From the NCBI GenBank assembly GCA_903879995.1, contig CAIRNW010000041.1, positions 1 through 6,014 of the forward strand: DNA of 6,014 nt, given 5' to 3'. This DNA is from an uncultured Bacteroidota bacterium. Its GTDB lineage: Bacteria; Bacteroidota; Bacteroidia; Chitinophagales; Chitinophagaceae. Made by a program: the position numbers and the translations under genes. Every line of letters starts with the position of its first letter. Position 1 is the first letter of the stretch. The notes under the pieces are model-generated. The model was not told where the DNA came from. It made no database searches and worked only from the letters and a program-made list of their open reading frames with translations. Positions 1 to 5,675 of the stretch are shown here, one piece after another.

Positions 1-512
1 ACCTTAAACGATTTTTATCGTTCAAACATCGAACCTTTCAACCGACCGATATTCTTTATTGTATTGAATTCTTGAAATACCATTATCAGCGCTTTACAAG
101 CTTAGAGTACGCATTTTGTTTACAAACACAGGACATGGAAACTAGATTAAATGCATTTCATACTTATTTTTTTTCGTTACCTGATGCCCCCAAGAGAACG
201 CGTAAACATATTCCTGCTCCCGCAAAAGGATCTACTTGTAAACGATTGAATATGTTTCTTCGCTGGATGGTTCGAAAAGATCAAAGTGGTGTAGACTTTG
301 GGATTTGGAATAAAATAAAGCCTGCCGAATTAATTTGCCCAGTTGATGTGCATGTGGCAAGGGTAGCACGCGCACTTAAACTCATTAAGCGAAAGCAGAC
401 GGATTGGCAAACAGCCGTGGAACTAACTACTGCACTGAGCATGTTTGATGCCACCGATCCAGTAAAATATGATCTGGCTTTATTTAGCCTCGGGGTACAC
501 GAACAGGCTTGA
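1..512 (+). CDS. TIGR02757 (DUF2400) family protein, N-terminus cut off by window edge
   Basis: The reading frame is open from base 3 to the TGA at 510-512, giving about 169 residues without a start; the TTG at 72 is an internal Leu codon, because family-like sequence (FKHRTFQPTDILY) continues upstream of it. Family members are roughly 250 residues from memory, so about 80 are missing. Recognisable blocks are the FKHRTF...TDILY segment, a KRLNMFLRWMVRKD block, GVDFGIWNKI, and PVDVHVARVARAL. The last resembles the VDTHIFRV segment of helix-hairpin-helix (EndoIII/MutY-type) DNA glycosylases, including its catalytic Asp, so the protein belongs in or near the HhH-GPD fold. No Cys cluster for an iron-sulfur centre is seen at the C-terminus, and no GVGxKTA-like Lys motif is seen in the visible part. 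Biochemical function is unknown. The stop lies 4 bases from that of the convergent hydroxylase gene. Confidence 0.88.
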   Translation, partial: LKRFLSFKHRTFQPTDILYCIEFLKYHYQRFTSLEYAFCLQTQDMETRLNAFHTYFFSLPDAPKRTRKHIPAPAKGSTCKRLNMFLRWMVRKDQSGVDFGIWNKIKPAELICPVDVHVARVARALKLIKRKQTDWQTAVELTTALSMFDATDPVKYDLALFSLGVHEQA

Positions 513-516
513 ATGC

Positions 517-1185
517 TCAGGAATTCTTTTCAAACATCAAGGCCTTGACCTTTTCCTGATCTTCCTGTTCCTTATGTAAATCGAACATGGTTCCAAAAAC
601 ATGATCCCAAAGCGTTGAACTCACACCAAATCCCTGATGCTCATTTTTATAGTGATGAAGGTGGTGATTTCTCCATAGCGGTTTCATCCATTTAAAGGGA
701 GGATTCCACGCATGAATCGCATAGTGCATAGAACCGTACAATAGATATCCCAATACAAAACCTGGAAAGAACATGAATGCATAAGTTCCCATACCCACAC
801 GCATGAATAAAAACAGCGTGCTTGCAATCAGCAAACTAGGAAGTGGCGGCATAAATAAACGCTGCCGATCACGAGGATAATGATGATGATTGCCATGCAA
901 GGTGTACACAAACTTTGTTGAACGTGGCGTCTTGGGAATCCAATGGAAGAGAAACCGATGTGCCACATATTCAAAAAGTGACCAAAAAAGAAGTCCCGCT
1001 ACAAATACCAGCAATATGGTTGGCGTTGTGAATCCAAGCATGCTGCCTGAACGATAGAGAAAATAGATAATAACAGGCAAATACATACCCCAGATAACCA
1101 GCGGGTGTGATTTGGTGAGCGCCTCTAAAAGGGGATTTTCAAAAAGACGCGCTTGCCCTTTGTTATGTATTTTTTCAAATTTCAT
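517..1185 (-). CDS. Fatty acid hydroxylase superfamily protein (fatty acid 2-hydroxylase/Scs7-like)
   Basis: This 222-residue integral membrane di-metal enzyme probably hydroxylates a fatty-acyl chain at C-2. Hydrophobic segments lie near residues 29-45, 56-72, 115-130 and 134-152. Its histidines follow the FA2H/Scs7 order: HX4H (H76, H81), HX2HH (H97, H100, H101), HX3H (H154, H158) and HX2HH (H174, H177, H178), ten potential metal ligands. HGNHHHYPRDRQRLFMPP (97-114) is the signature block of the 2-hydroxylase branch as distinct from sterol desaturases. The cytochrome b5 domain of eukaryotic FA2H is absent, so a separate electron donor must be used. The ATG at 1185 is chosen because the N-terminal charged block (NKGQARLFENPLLEAL) precedes the first membrane segment and the next in-frame Met is residue 34. 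The gene stands alone; a -7 promoter element ends 4 bases before the ATG. A role in sphingolipid or ornithine-lipid acyl hydroxylation is inference. Confidence 0.9.
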   Translation of the reverse strand: MKFEKIHNKGQARLFENPLLEALTKSHPLVIWGMYLPVIIYFLYRSGSMLGFTTPTILLVFVAGLLFWSLFEYVAHRFLFHWIPKTPRSTKFVYTLHGNHHHYPRDRQRLFMPPLPSLLIASTLFLFMRVGMGTYAFMFFPGFVLGYLLYGSMHYAIHAWNPPFKWMKPLWRNHHLHHYKNEHQGFGVSSTLWDHVFGTMFDLHKEQEDQEKVKALMFEKNS

Positions 1186-1189
1186 GGCG

Positions 1190-1197
1190 CAAAGATA
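1190..1197 (-). promoter_or_regulatory. Bacteroidetes -7 promoter element for the fatty acid hydroxylase gene
   Basis: On the minus strand the sequence reads TATCTTTG, an exact match to TAnnTTTG, followed by CGCC and then the ATG. At 19 bases upstream the trinucleotide is TTT, one mismatch from the -33 TTG. Transcription would begin at or within a few bases of the start codon, so the message may be leaderless. Confidence 0.6.
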
Positions 1198-1243
1198 ATG
1201 CGGTTTTCATTGGAAGAAATGATTAACGTCATTCTAACATCGT

Positions 1244-1251
1244 TAACTTCG
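1244..1251 (+). promoter_or_regulatory. Weak -7-like element upstream of the FAH gene
   Basis: TAACTTCG differs from TAnnTTTG by one base and ends 19 bases before the ATG at 1271. No TTG is found at the usual -33 distance. It is the best candidate in the 85-base divergent region for driving the FAH/flavin reductase pair, but it may be chance. Confidence 0.27.
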
Positions 1252-1270
1252 CCTAACGAATGTTTCACCT

Positions 1271-2287
1271 ATGAAATTGTTAAGCTATTATAAAGAGGAC
1301 CGAGAACAGCTGGGCGTTCTGATCAATGGCCTTGTTTACGACATGGAGCAGCTACATCCTGATTTACCTAATAGCATGAATCTGTTTCTCAATTTTTGGG
1401 ACGATTATTTTCCGGTGGCGCTGGCGGGTGAAACACTTCTCAAGGAGGGGCAGCTCGCAGTGAGCGGCGGACAGCCTATAGAAAATTTACGGTTGATGGC
1501 CCCCGTACCTTTCCCATCCTCCTGTCGGGACGGTTACGCTTTTCGACAACACGTAGCTGCCGCTCGTCGAAATCGAAAAGTGGACATGATTCCCCAATTT
1601 GACGAATACCCCATCTTCTATTTTACCAATCACCATAGCATCCAGGGACCTGGTCCTATTCGTTGCATGCCGGACCATTTTGAAAAATTAGATTTTGAAC
1701 TGGAAGCTGCCATTGTAATAAGTAAACACGGGAAAAATATAAGAGCCGCAGAGGCGGATCAACATATTGCAGGGTTGATGATTATGAATGACATGAGTGC
1801 GCGCACCTTGCAAATGGAAGAGATGCTGTTAAATCTGGGACCCGCCAAAGGCAAAGATTTTTCAACAGTGATCGGCCCCTGGTTAGTAACATTGGACGAA
1901 CTGGAACAGTTTATCACTGCGCCAAAACCCAATCACCAGGGACTAAGCTGGAATCTCAATATGACCTGTAAGGTGAACGGCATACAGGTAAGCGCAGGTA
2001 ATTTGGGAGATATGGATTGGACTTTTGCCGAGATAATCGAAAGAGCTTCTTATGGGGTAGATCTTTATCCAGGCGATGTAATTGGAAGTGGAACAGTGGG
2101 CACCGGCTGTTTTTTAGAATTAAATGGAACAGGCAAGCTTAATGACCCTAACTACAAGGAACAATGGTTACAGGCGGGAGACATAGTAGAGATGGAGATT
2201 GATAAGCTGGGCATACTCACTAATTCCATTGTACGGGAAGAAGAGGACTGGAGTATTTTGAAACAGAAAAAAACAGCACAGCCATAA
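1271..2287 (+). CDS. Fumarylacetoacetate hydrolase family protein
   Basis: The 338-residue protein has the FAH fold, with a small N-terminal domain (about 1-75) and a C-terminal catalytic barrel (about 76-325). Residues matching mouse FAH (from memory) are visible. D87-G-Y89-x4-H94 has the same spacing as the metal ligand Asp126, Tyr128 and catalytic His133. E143 and E145 in LDFELEAAI, and D174 in MNDMSAR, are the remaining metal ligands. K195 in GPAKGKDF matches Lys253, and SGTVG (273-277) the Thr-containing substrate loop. This supports a hydrolytic C-C bond cleaving role, such as fumarylacetoacetate to fumarate plus acetoacetate at the end of tyrosine catabolism. It is shorter than animal FAH (about 420 residues) and like the compact bacterial group, so another acylpyruvate-type substrate is possible. 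It is first gene of an operon; its TAA is followed immediately by the flavin reductase ATG. No Shine-Dalgarno is evident at the ATG. Confidence 0.92.
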   Translation: MKLLSYYKEDREQLGVLINGLVYDMEQLHPDLPNSMNLFLNFWDDYFPVALAGETLLKEGQLAVSGGQPIENLRLMAPVPFPSSCRDGYAFRQHVAAARRNRKVDMIPQFDEYPIFYFTNHHSIQGPGPIRCMPDHFEKLDFELEAAIVISKHGKNIRAAEADQHIAGLMIMNDMSARTLQMEEMLLNLGPAKGKDFSTVIGPWLVTLDELEQFITAPKPNHQGLSWNLNMTCKVNGIQVSAGNLGDMDWTFAEIIERASYGVDLYPGDVIGSGTVGTGCFLELNGTGKLNDPNYKEQWLQAGDIVEMEIDKLGILTNSIVREEEDWSILKQKKTAQP

Positions 2288-3175
2288 ATGGTATTTGACT
2301 TTTCAAAATTGAGTCCGGCAGATCGACAGTACTACTTGCAAAATGCAATAGCACCAAGACCAATCTGTTTTGCCTCCACTATTGACCATGCTGGAAATGT
2401 TAATCTCAGTCCTTTTAGTTTCTTCAATGTATTTTCTGCTAATCCTCCCATTGTAGTTTTTTCACCCGCAAGAAGGGTAAGAGATAACAGTACAAAACAC
2501 ACCCTTGAAAATGTTTGGGAAGTCCCCGAGGTATCCATCAATATGGTTACACTCGACATGGTACAACAACAATCGCTGGCTAGTTGTGAATTTCCAAAAG
2601 AGGTGAATGAATTTGAAAAAGCGGGTTTTACGCCTATCCCTGCTACAAGAATCAAACCTCCGTTGGTTAAAGAAAGTAAAATACAACTGGAATGCAAGGT
2701 GGTTGAAGTAAAACCACTCGGCGATGAAGGGGGTGCAGGCAATCTGGTGATCTGTGAAGTTCTTTGCATGCATATCAATGATGCCTTACTGGATGCTGAT
2801 AAAAAAATGGATCCCCGTCATCTACCTCTGGTAGCTCGTCTAGGGGGAGATTGGTATACCGTTGTGAACGAACAGAATTTATTCCAAGTCCCTAAACCAA
2901 ATACTGCGCTTGGCATGGGAATTGACGCCTTGCCGGTGGCCGTTCGTACTAGTCAAATCTTAACCGGAAACGACCTGGGACAGCTGGCAAATTTTACCAG
3001 CATTCCCCCCATTGACCCGGATTTTCAAGACCCGCATCTGAAACAGATCGTTCAATACTTTTCTGTTAATCCGGACGAAATGGAAAAGGAAATACACCGG
3101 TATGCCAGCCAATTATTGGGTAAAGGGGAGGCCGCTGCGGCCTGGCAAGTACTGCTTTACTCAGTAGTTTCCTGA
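2288..3175 (+). CDS. Flavin reductase family protein (FMN-binding split barrel) with C-terminal extension
   Basis: The 295-residue soluble protein belongs to the flavin reductase-like FMN-binding split-barrel family (PF01613 type). The domain covers about residues 19-200: APRPICFAST (22-31), then NLSPFSFFNVFSANPP (39-54), the usual FMN-contact region, and LVARLGGDWYTV (181-192) near its end. Residues 205-295 form an extension, starting GMGIDALPVAVR and ending in a predicted helical stretch, that minimal flavin reductases lack. The start codon directly abuts the TAA of the FAH gene with zero spacing, implying co-transcription and probably coupled translation. Family members either supply reduced flavin to monooxygenases or act as flavoenzymes themselves. 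Pairing with FAH suggests a part in aromatic or tyrosine catabolism, but the reaction cannot be named from sequence. No terminator is evident directly after the stop. Confidence 0.9.
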   Translation: MVFDFSKLSPADRQYYLQNAIAPRPICFASTIDHAGNVNLSPFSFFNVFSANPPIVVFSPARRVRDNSTKHTLENVWEVPEVSINMVTLDMVQQQSLASCEFPKEVNEFEKAGFTPIPATRIKPPLVKESKIQLECKVVEVKPLGDEGGAGNLVICEVLCMHINDALLDADKKMDPRHLPLVARLGGDWYTVVNEQNLFQVPKPNTALGMGIDALPVAVRTSQILTGNDLGQLANFTSIPPIDPDFQDPHLKQIVQYFSVNPDEMEKEIHRYASQLLGKGEAAAAWQVLLYSVVS

Positions 3176-3249
3176 TTTACAATAAATTAAACCCAAACCG
3201 GCGATAAATATTATCAGGCCAGTTCTGCTGAAGTTTAGGGAAACTAAAA

Positions 3250-3257
3250 TATCTTTG
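3250..3257 (+). promoter_or_regulatory. -7 promoter element for the outer-membrane barrel gene
   Basis: TATCTTTG matches TAnnTTTG exactly. CTG at 3228-3230, one mismatch from the -33 TTG, lies 19 bases upstream, the same spacing as at the lysS promoter. Transcription would start near 3262, giving a leader of about 60 bases before the ATG at 3325. The element is followed by CGCGCAACAG, closely resembling the lysS promoter downstream region. Confidence 0.62.
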
Positions 3258-3260
3258 CGC

Positions 3261-3297
3261 GCAACAGCCTAAGTAGTAAATGCTTAACTTAGGTTGC
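3261..3297 (+). promoter_or_regulatory. Stem-loop in the leader of the outer-membrane barrel gene
   Basis: CCTAAGT (3268-3274) pairs perfectly with ACTTAGG (3287-3293) around a 12-base loop. GCAA (3261-3264) can extend the stem by pairing with TTGC (3294-3297) across a 3-base bulge. It starts about where the transcript from the 3250-3257 promoter would begin and is followed by CGTTTT. It could stabilise the mRNA 5' end, act as an attenuator, or end read-through from the upstream operon; none of these is shown. Confidence 0.4.
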
Positions 3298-3324
3298 CGT
3301 TTTAGCTGAACCAAAAAAACTGAT

Positions 3325-3996
3325 ATGAAAAAATTGTTTTTCCTGCTCGCCCTTGTTGCACCCTTTGCTTTATTTGCCCAAAAATCTATGGTGGGTGTAA
3401 CCGGCGGTATCACCATGGCTAACCAATATGGAACCAAAGGTGGAGCGCTGATTAAGGACGATCAAAAAATCGGCTACACACTGGGATTGATCATGGAAAC
3501 TCCGATTGCCAAAAGCAATTTTAGTTTTCAACCTGGTTTATTCTATGCACAGAAAGGAAGAATTGAAAATGTAAGCTTCAAAGAAAAGCGTCATTGGAGT
3601 CTTCGTTACGCTGAGCTACAAGCTAATGTACTCTACAATTTAAAATGCGATAAGGGTGGTACTTTTTTTGCTGGAGGTGGTCCCACACTTGCGGCTGACC
3701 TTCCTTCTTTTGTTGAAACACGTTTATTGGATACAGATCCTACCTCTTCTACCAGCAATGATTTTGTAGCGAGTGGAGAACGTAGTGTGAACTTTGGTAC
3801 ACAAGCTGCTTCTGATTTTAAAGGACCTGATTGGGGTGTAAATATGACAATTGGCTACCGTACCAAAGCAGGATGGTCTATTGGATATAACTACACCATT
3901 GGTCTACGCAACATTATGCCTGTAGTAGCAGGTGATGATGGCGTGCGTAATCACTTCATGGGTCTTCGCATCAGCTACTGGGTGAAGAATAAATAA
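3325..3996 (+). CDS. Secreted outer-membrane beta-barrel protein (porin family, OMP_b-brl_2 type)
   Basis: The 223-residue protein starts with a clear Sec signal peptide: MKK, a hydrophobic core LFFLLALVAPFALF, and likely cleavage after AQ or FA near residues 18-19. The mature part alternates hydrophobic and polar residues as expected of a small, roughly eight-stranded barrel. Family-typical blocks are FSFQPGLFYAQKG (66-78), a strand ending in QKG; RYAELQANVLYNL (94-106); FFAGGGP (114-120); and GVNMTIGYR (171-179). The C-terminal strand FMGLRISYWVKNK carries aromatic residues suited to barrel insertion. Residues about 126-168 are Ser/Thr/Asp-rich and are probably a long extracellular loop. 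Cargo, pore activity and binding partner are unknown. The gene is monocistronic by its surroundings, with its own promoter at 3250-3257 and a terminator at 4020-4047. The start has an A-rich stretch (AAAAAAA) instead of a Shine-Dalgarno. Confidence 0.87.
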   Translation: MKKLFFLLALVAPFALFAQKSMVGVTGGITMANQYGTKGGALIKDDQKIGYTLGLIMETPIAKSNFSFQPGLFYAQKGRIENVSFKEKRHWSLRYAELQANVLYNLKCDKGGTFFAGGGPTLAADLPSFVETRLLDTDPTSSTSNDFVASGERSVNFGTQAASDFKGPDWGVNMTIGYRTKAGWSIGYNYTIGLRNIMPVVAGDDGVRNHFMGLRISYWVKNK

Positions 3997-4000
3997 TTTT

Positions 4001-4015
4001 TCCCGCTTTGCGGGA
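4001..4015 (+). repeat. Short inverted repeat after the barrel gene
   Basis: TCCCGC and GCGGGA form a perfect 6-base-pair stem around a TTT loop, beginning 4 bases after the stop codon. A T-run precedes it on the plus strand and no T-run follows, so it is not a classic terminator by itself. It may protect the 3' end of the mRNA or act with the larger hairpin just downstream. Confidence 0.5.
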
Positions 4016-4019
4016 TACT

Positions 4020-4047
4020 CGAAAGCCTCCTGCATGGGAGGCTTTCG
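4020..4047 (+). terminator. Intrinsic terminator candidate between the barrel gene and lysS
   Basis: CGAAAGCCTCC (4020-4030) pairs perfectly over 11 bases with GGAGGCTTTCG (4037-4047) around a 6-base loop TGCATG. The AAAG/CTTT part places the U-rich tract inside the descending arm, a common form of bacterial terminator; there is no long T-run after the stem. It separates the barrel gene from the lysS promoter, whose -33 TTG begins only 3 bases downstream. Confidence 0.72.
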
Positions 4048-4049
4048 CA

Positions 4050-4079
4050 TTGATACCCCAAGCGAAACAAATAACTTTG
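4050..4079 (+). promoter_or_regulatory. lysS promoter (-33 TTG and -7 TAACTTTG)
   Basis: TTG (4050-4052) and TAACTTTG (4072-4079) are separated by 19 bases, a good match to the Bacteroidetes TTG-N17-23-TAnnTTTG promoter. Transcription would begin around 4085, leaving a leader of about 20 bases with no obvious Shine-Dalgarno; GAAGAAATAA (4091-4100) is merely purine-rich. Confidence 0.68.
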
Positions 4080-4106
4080 CGCGCGTAACAGAAGAAATAA
4101 ACGAAT

Positions 4107-5657
4107 ATGAGTGCTCTGCAACTTTCAGAACAAGAACAATTAAGACGCGAAAAACTCGCTGAATTAATTATGATGGGGATTGAACCCTACCCTGCTCCTC
4201 TTTATCCTGTCAATATTTATTCCACTGATATCAAGGAAAAAGCGAACGATCAAAATATAGGTGAATTTGCAGACTGCTGTATTGCAGGACGTATTATGAG
4301 TGTACGCGATATGGGCAAAGCCAATTTTGCAGTACTACAAGATGGTAAAGGAAGAATTCAGGTTTATGTAAAACGTGATGACATCTGCCCCGGTGAGGAC
4401 AAAGCTCTTTATGATATTGTTTGGAAAAAATTACTGGACATTGGAGATCTAATTGGCGTCAAAGGATATGTGTTTCGTACTAAAACCGGTGAGCTAACTA
4501 TCCACGTAAAAGAATTTACACTCCTTAGTAAAGCGTTGCGTCCACTTCCGATCGTAAAGGAAGCAGAGGGACAGACCTTTGATGCGGTAACAGATCCGGA
4601 ATTTAAATATCGTCAGCGCTATGCTGATCTTATTATCAACCCTGCTGTTAAAGAAACATTCATCAAAAGAACTAAGCTGATCAATTCAATCCGCACCTTT
4701 TTGAATGAACAGGGTGCGTTGGAGGTTGACACACCTGTTCTACAATCCATACCCGGAGGCGCAGCCGCGCGTCCATTTATTACGCATCACAATGCATTAG
4801 ATATACCACTCTATTTGCGTATTGCAAACGAATTGTATTTGAAACGATTAATCGTGGGAGGCTTTGATTGGGTGTATGAATTTAGTCGCAACTTCCGTAA
4901 TGAGGGAATGGATCGCACGCACAATCCTGAGTTTACTATTTTAGAATTTTATACCGCTTACAAGGATTATTTCTGGATGATGGAAACCACCGAGCAGTTG
5001 CTGGAAAAAGCGGCACTCGATGTTTGTGACACAACGGATGTAACAGTAGGCGATAAAGTAATCTCATTCAAAGCTCCCTTCAAACGGATCAGCATTTTTG
5101 ATGCGATACAAGAACATACCGGATTTGATGTAAGTCGGATGAACGAAGAACAATTACGTTCCGTTTGTAAGCAATTGCATATCCAGGTAGATAACACCAT
5201 GGGTAAAGGCAAGCTCATCGATGCCATCTTTGGTGAAAAATGTGAGAAGCACTATATCCAACCTACATTCATCATTGATTATCCGGTAGAAATGAGTCCG
5301 CTTACTAAAAAGCATCGCGACAAACAAGGACTTGTAGAACGTTTTGAATTAATGATCAATGGGAAAGAAATTGCCAATGCTTACAGCGAATTGAATGATC
5401 CAATTGATCAGCGCGAACGATTTGAGGAACAAGTGAAATTAGCAGCGCGAGGTGATGATGAAGCTATGTTTATTGATCAGGATTTTTTACGCGCGCTCGA
5501 ATACGGAATGCCGCCAACAGCAGGTATAGGTTTTGGTATCGATCGTCTGTGTATGCTATTGACCGATAACCCATCCATACAAGATGTATTGTTATTCCCG
5601 CAAATGCGTCCTGAAAAAACTTTTACAGCCGGAGAGGAAGCGGCTGATCAAGAATAA
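4107..5657 (+). CDS. lysS: Lysyl-tRNA synthetase, class II
   Basis: The 516-residue cytoplasmic enzyme attaches lysine to tRNA-Lys using ATP. An N-terminal OB-fold anticodon-binding domain covers about residues 55-142 (GRIMSVRDMGKANFAVLQDG, 61-80). The class II catalytic core follows. Motif 1 ends in VDTPVL (207-212, with the conserved Pro210), then GGAAARPF (217-224). Motif 2 is FRNEGMDRTHNPEFT (263-277), carrying R264 and E266 for ATP/lysine binding. GKEIANAYSELNDP (419-432) lies in the active site. Motif 3 is GIGFGIDRLCMLL (473-485) with R480. Length is close to the E. coli enzyme (505). The ATG at 4107 begins the usual N-terminal helix (LSEQEQLRREKLAEL). The gene has its own promoter and appears monocistronic. 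It looks intact, with no missing motif. Confidence 0.98.
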   Translation: MSALQLSEQEQLRREKLAELIMMGIEPYPAPLYPVNIYSTDIKEKANDQNIGEFADCCIAGRIMSVRDMGKANFAVLQDGKGRIQVYVKRDDICPGEDKALYDIVWKKLLDIGDLIGVKGYVFRTKTGELTIHVKEFTLLSKALRPLPIVKEAEGQTFDAVTDPEFKYRQRYADLIINPAVKETFIKRTKLINSIRTFLNEQGALEVDTPVLQSIPGGAAARPFITHHNALDIPLYLRIANELYLKRLIVGGFDWVYEFSRNFRNEGMDRTHNPEFTILEFYTAYKDYFWMMETTEQLLEKAALDVCDTTDVTVGDKVISFKAPFKRISIFDAIQEHTGFDVSRMNEEQLRSVCKQLHIQVDNTMGKGKLIDAIFGEKCEKHYIQPTFIIDYPVEMSPLTKKHRDKQGLVERFELMINGKEIANAYSELNDPIDQRERFEEQVKLAARGDDEAMFIDQDFLRALEYGMPPTAGIGFGIDRLCMLLTDNPSIQDVLLFPQMRPEKTFTAGEEAADQE

Positions 5658-5675
5658 ATACGCTTCAGTACTACT

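Noticed and set aside
72..74. TTG at 72 as the start of the leftmost gene
   Set aside because: Family-like residues (FKHRTF, TDILY) are encoded in the same frame upstream, so TTG is an internal leucine and the real start is outside the window.
537..548. Perfect 12-base palindrome TCAAGGCCTTGA inside the hydroxylase gene, near its stop
   Set aside because: A 12-base palindrome is expected about 1.5 times by chance in 6 kb (6000/4^6), it lies in coding sequence, and it has no loop or T-run for a terminator.
1487..1678. Minus-strand open frame inside the FAH gene, and a similar one at 4967-5227 inside lysS
   Set aside because: Both lie wholly opposite conserved catalytic-domain coding sequence and show no family features or promoter.
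2332..2778. Long minus-strand open frames inside the flavin reductase gene (also 2462-2773)
   Set aside because: They are antisense to a well-recognised coding gene, two different frames are open at once, and the translations are Ser/Thr/Cys-rich shadow sequence.
3129..3143. Near-palindrome AGGCCGC-T-GCGGCCT at the end of the flavin reductase gene, considered as a terminator
   Set aside because: It encodes a run of alanines (EAAAA) in GC-rich codons, has no room for a stable loop without losing pairs, and is not followed by T-residues.
3177..3437. Possible 86-residue minus-strand gene overlapping the 3176-3324 intergenic region
   Set aside because: It runs antisense through the promoter, the leader and the signal peptide of the barrel gene, has a composition unlike a real protein and matches no family I recognise.
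5658..5675. Bidirectional terminator in the 18-base gap between lysS and the SDR gene
   Set aside because: Only weak, short self-complementarity (AGTACT) is present, with no GC-rich stem and no T-run.
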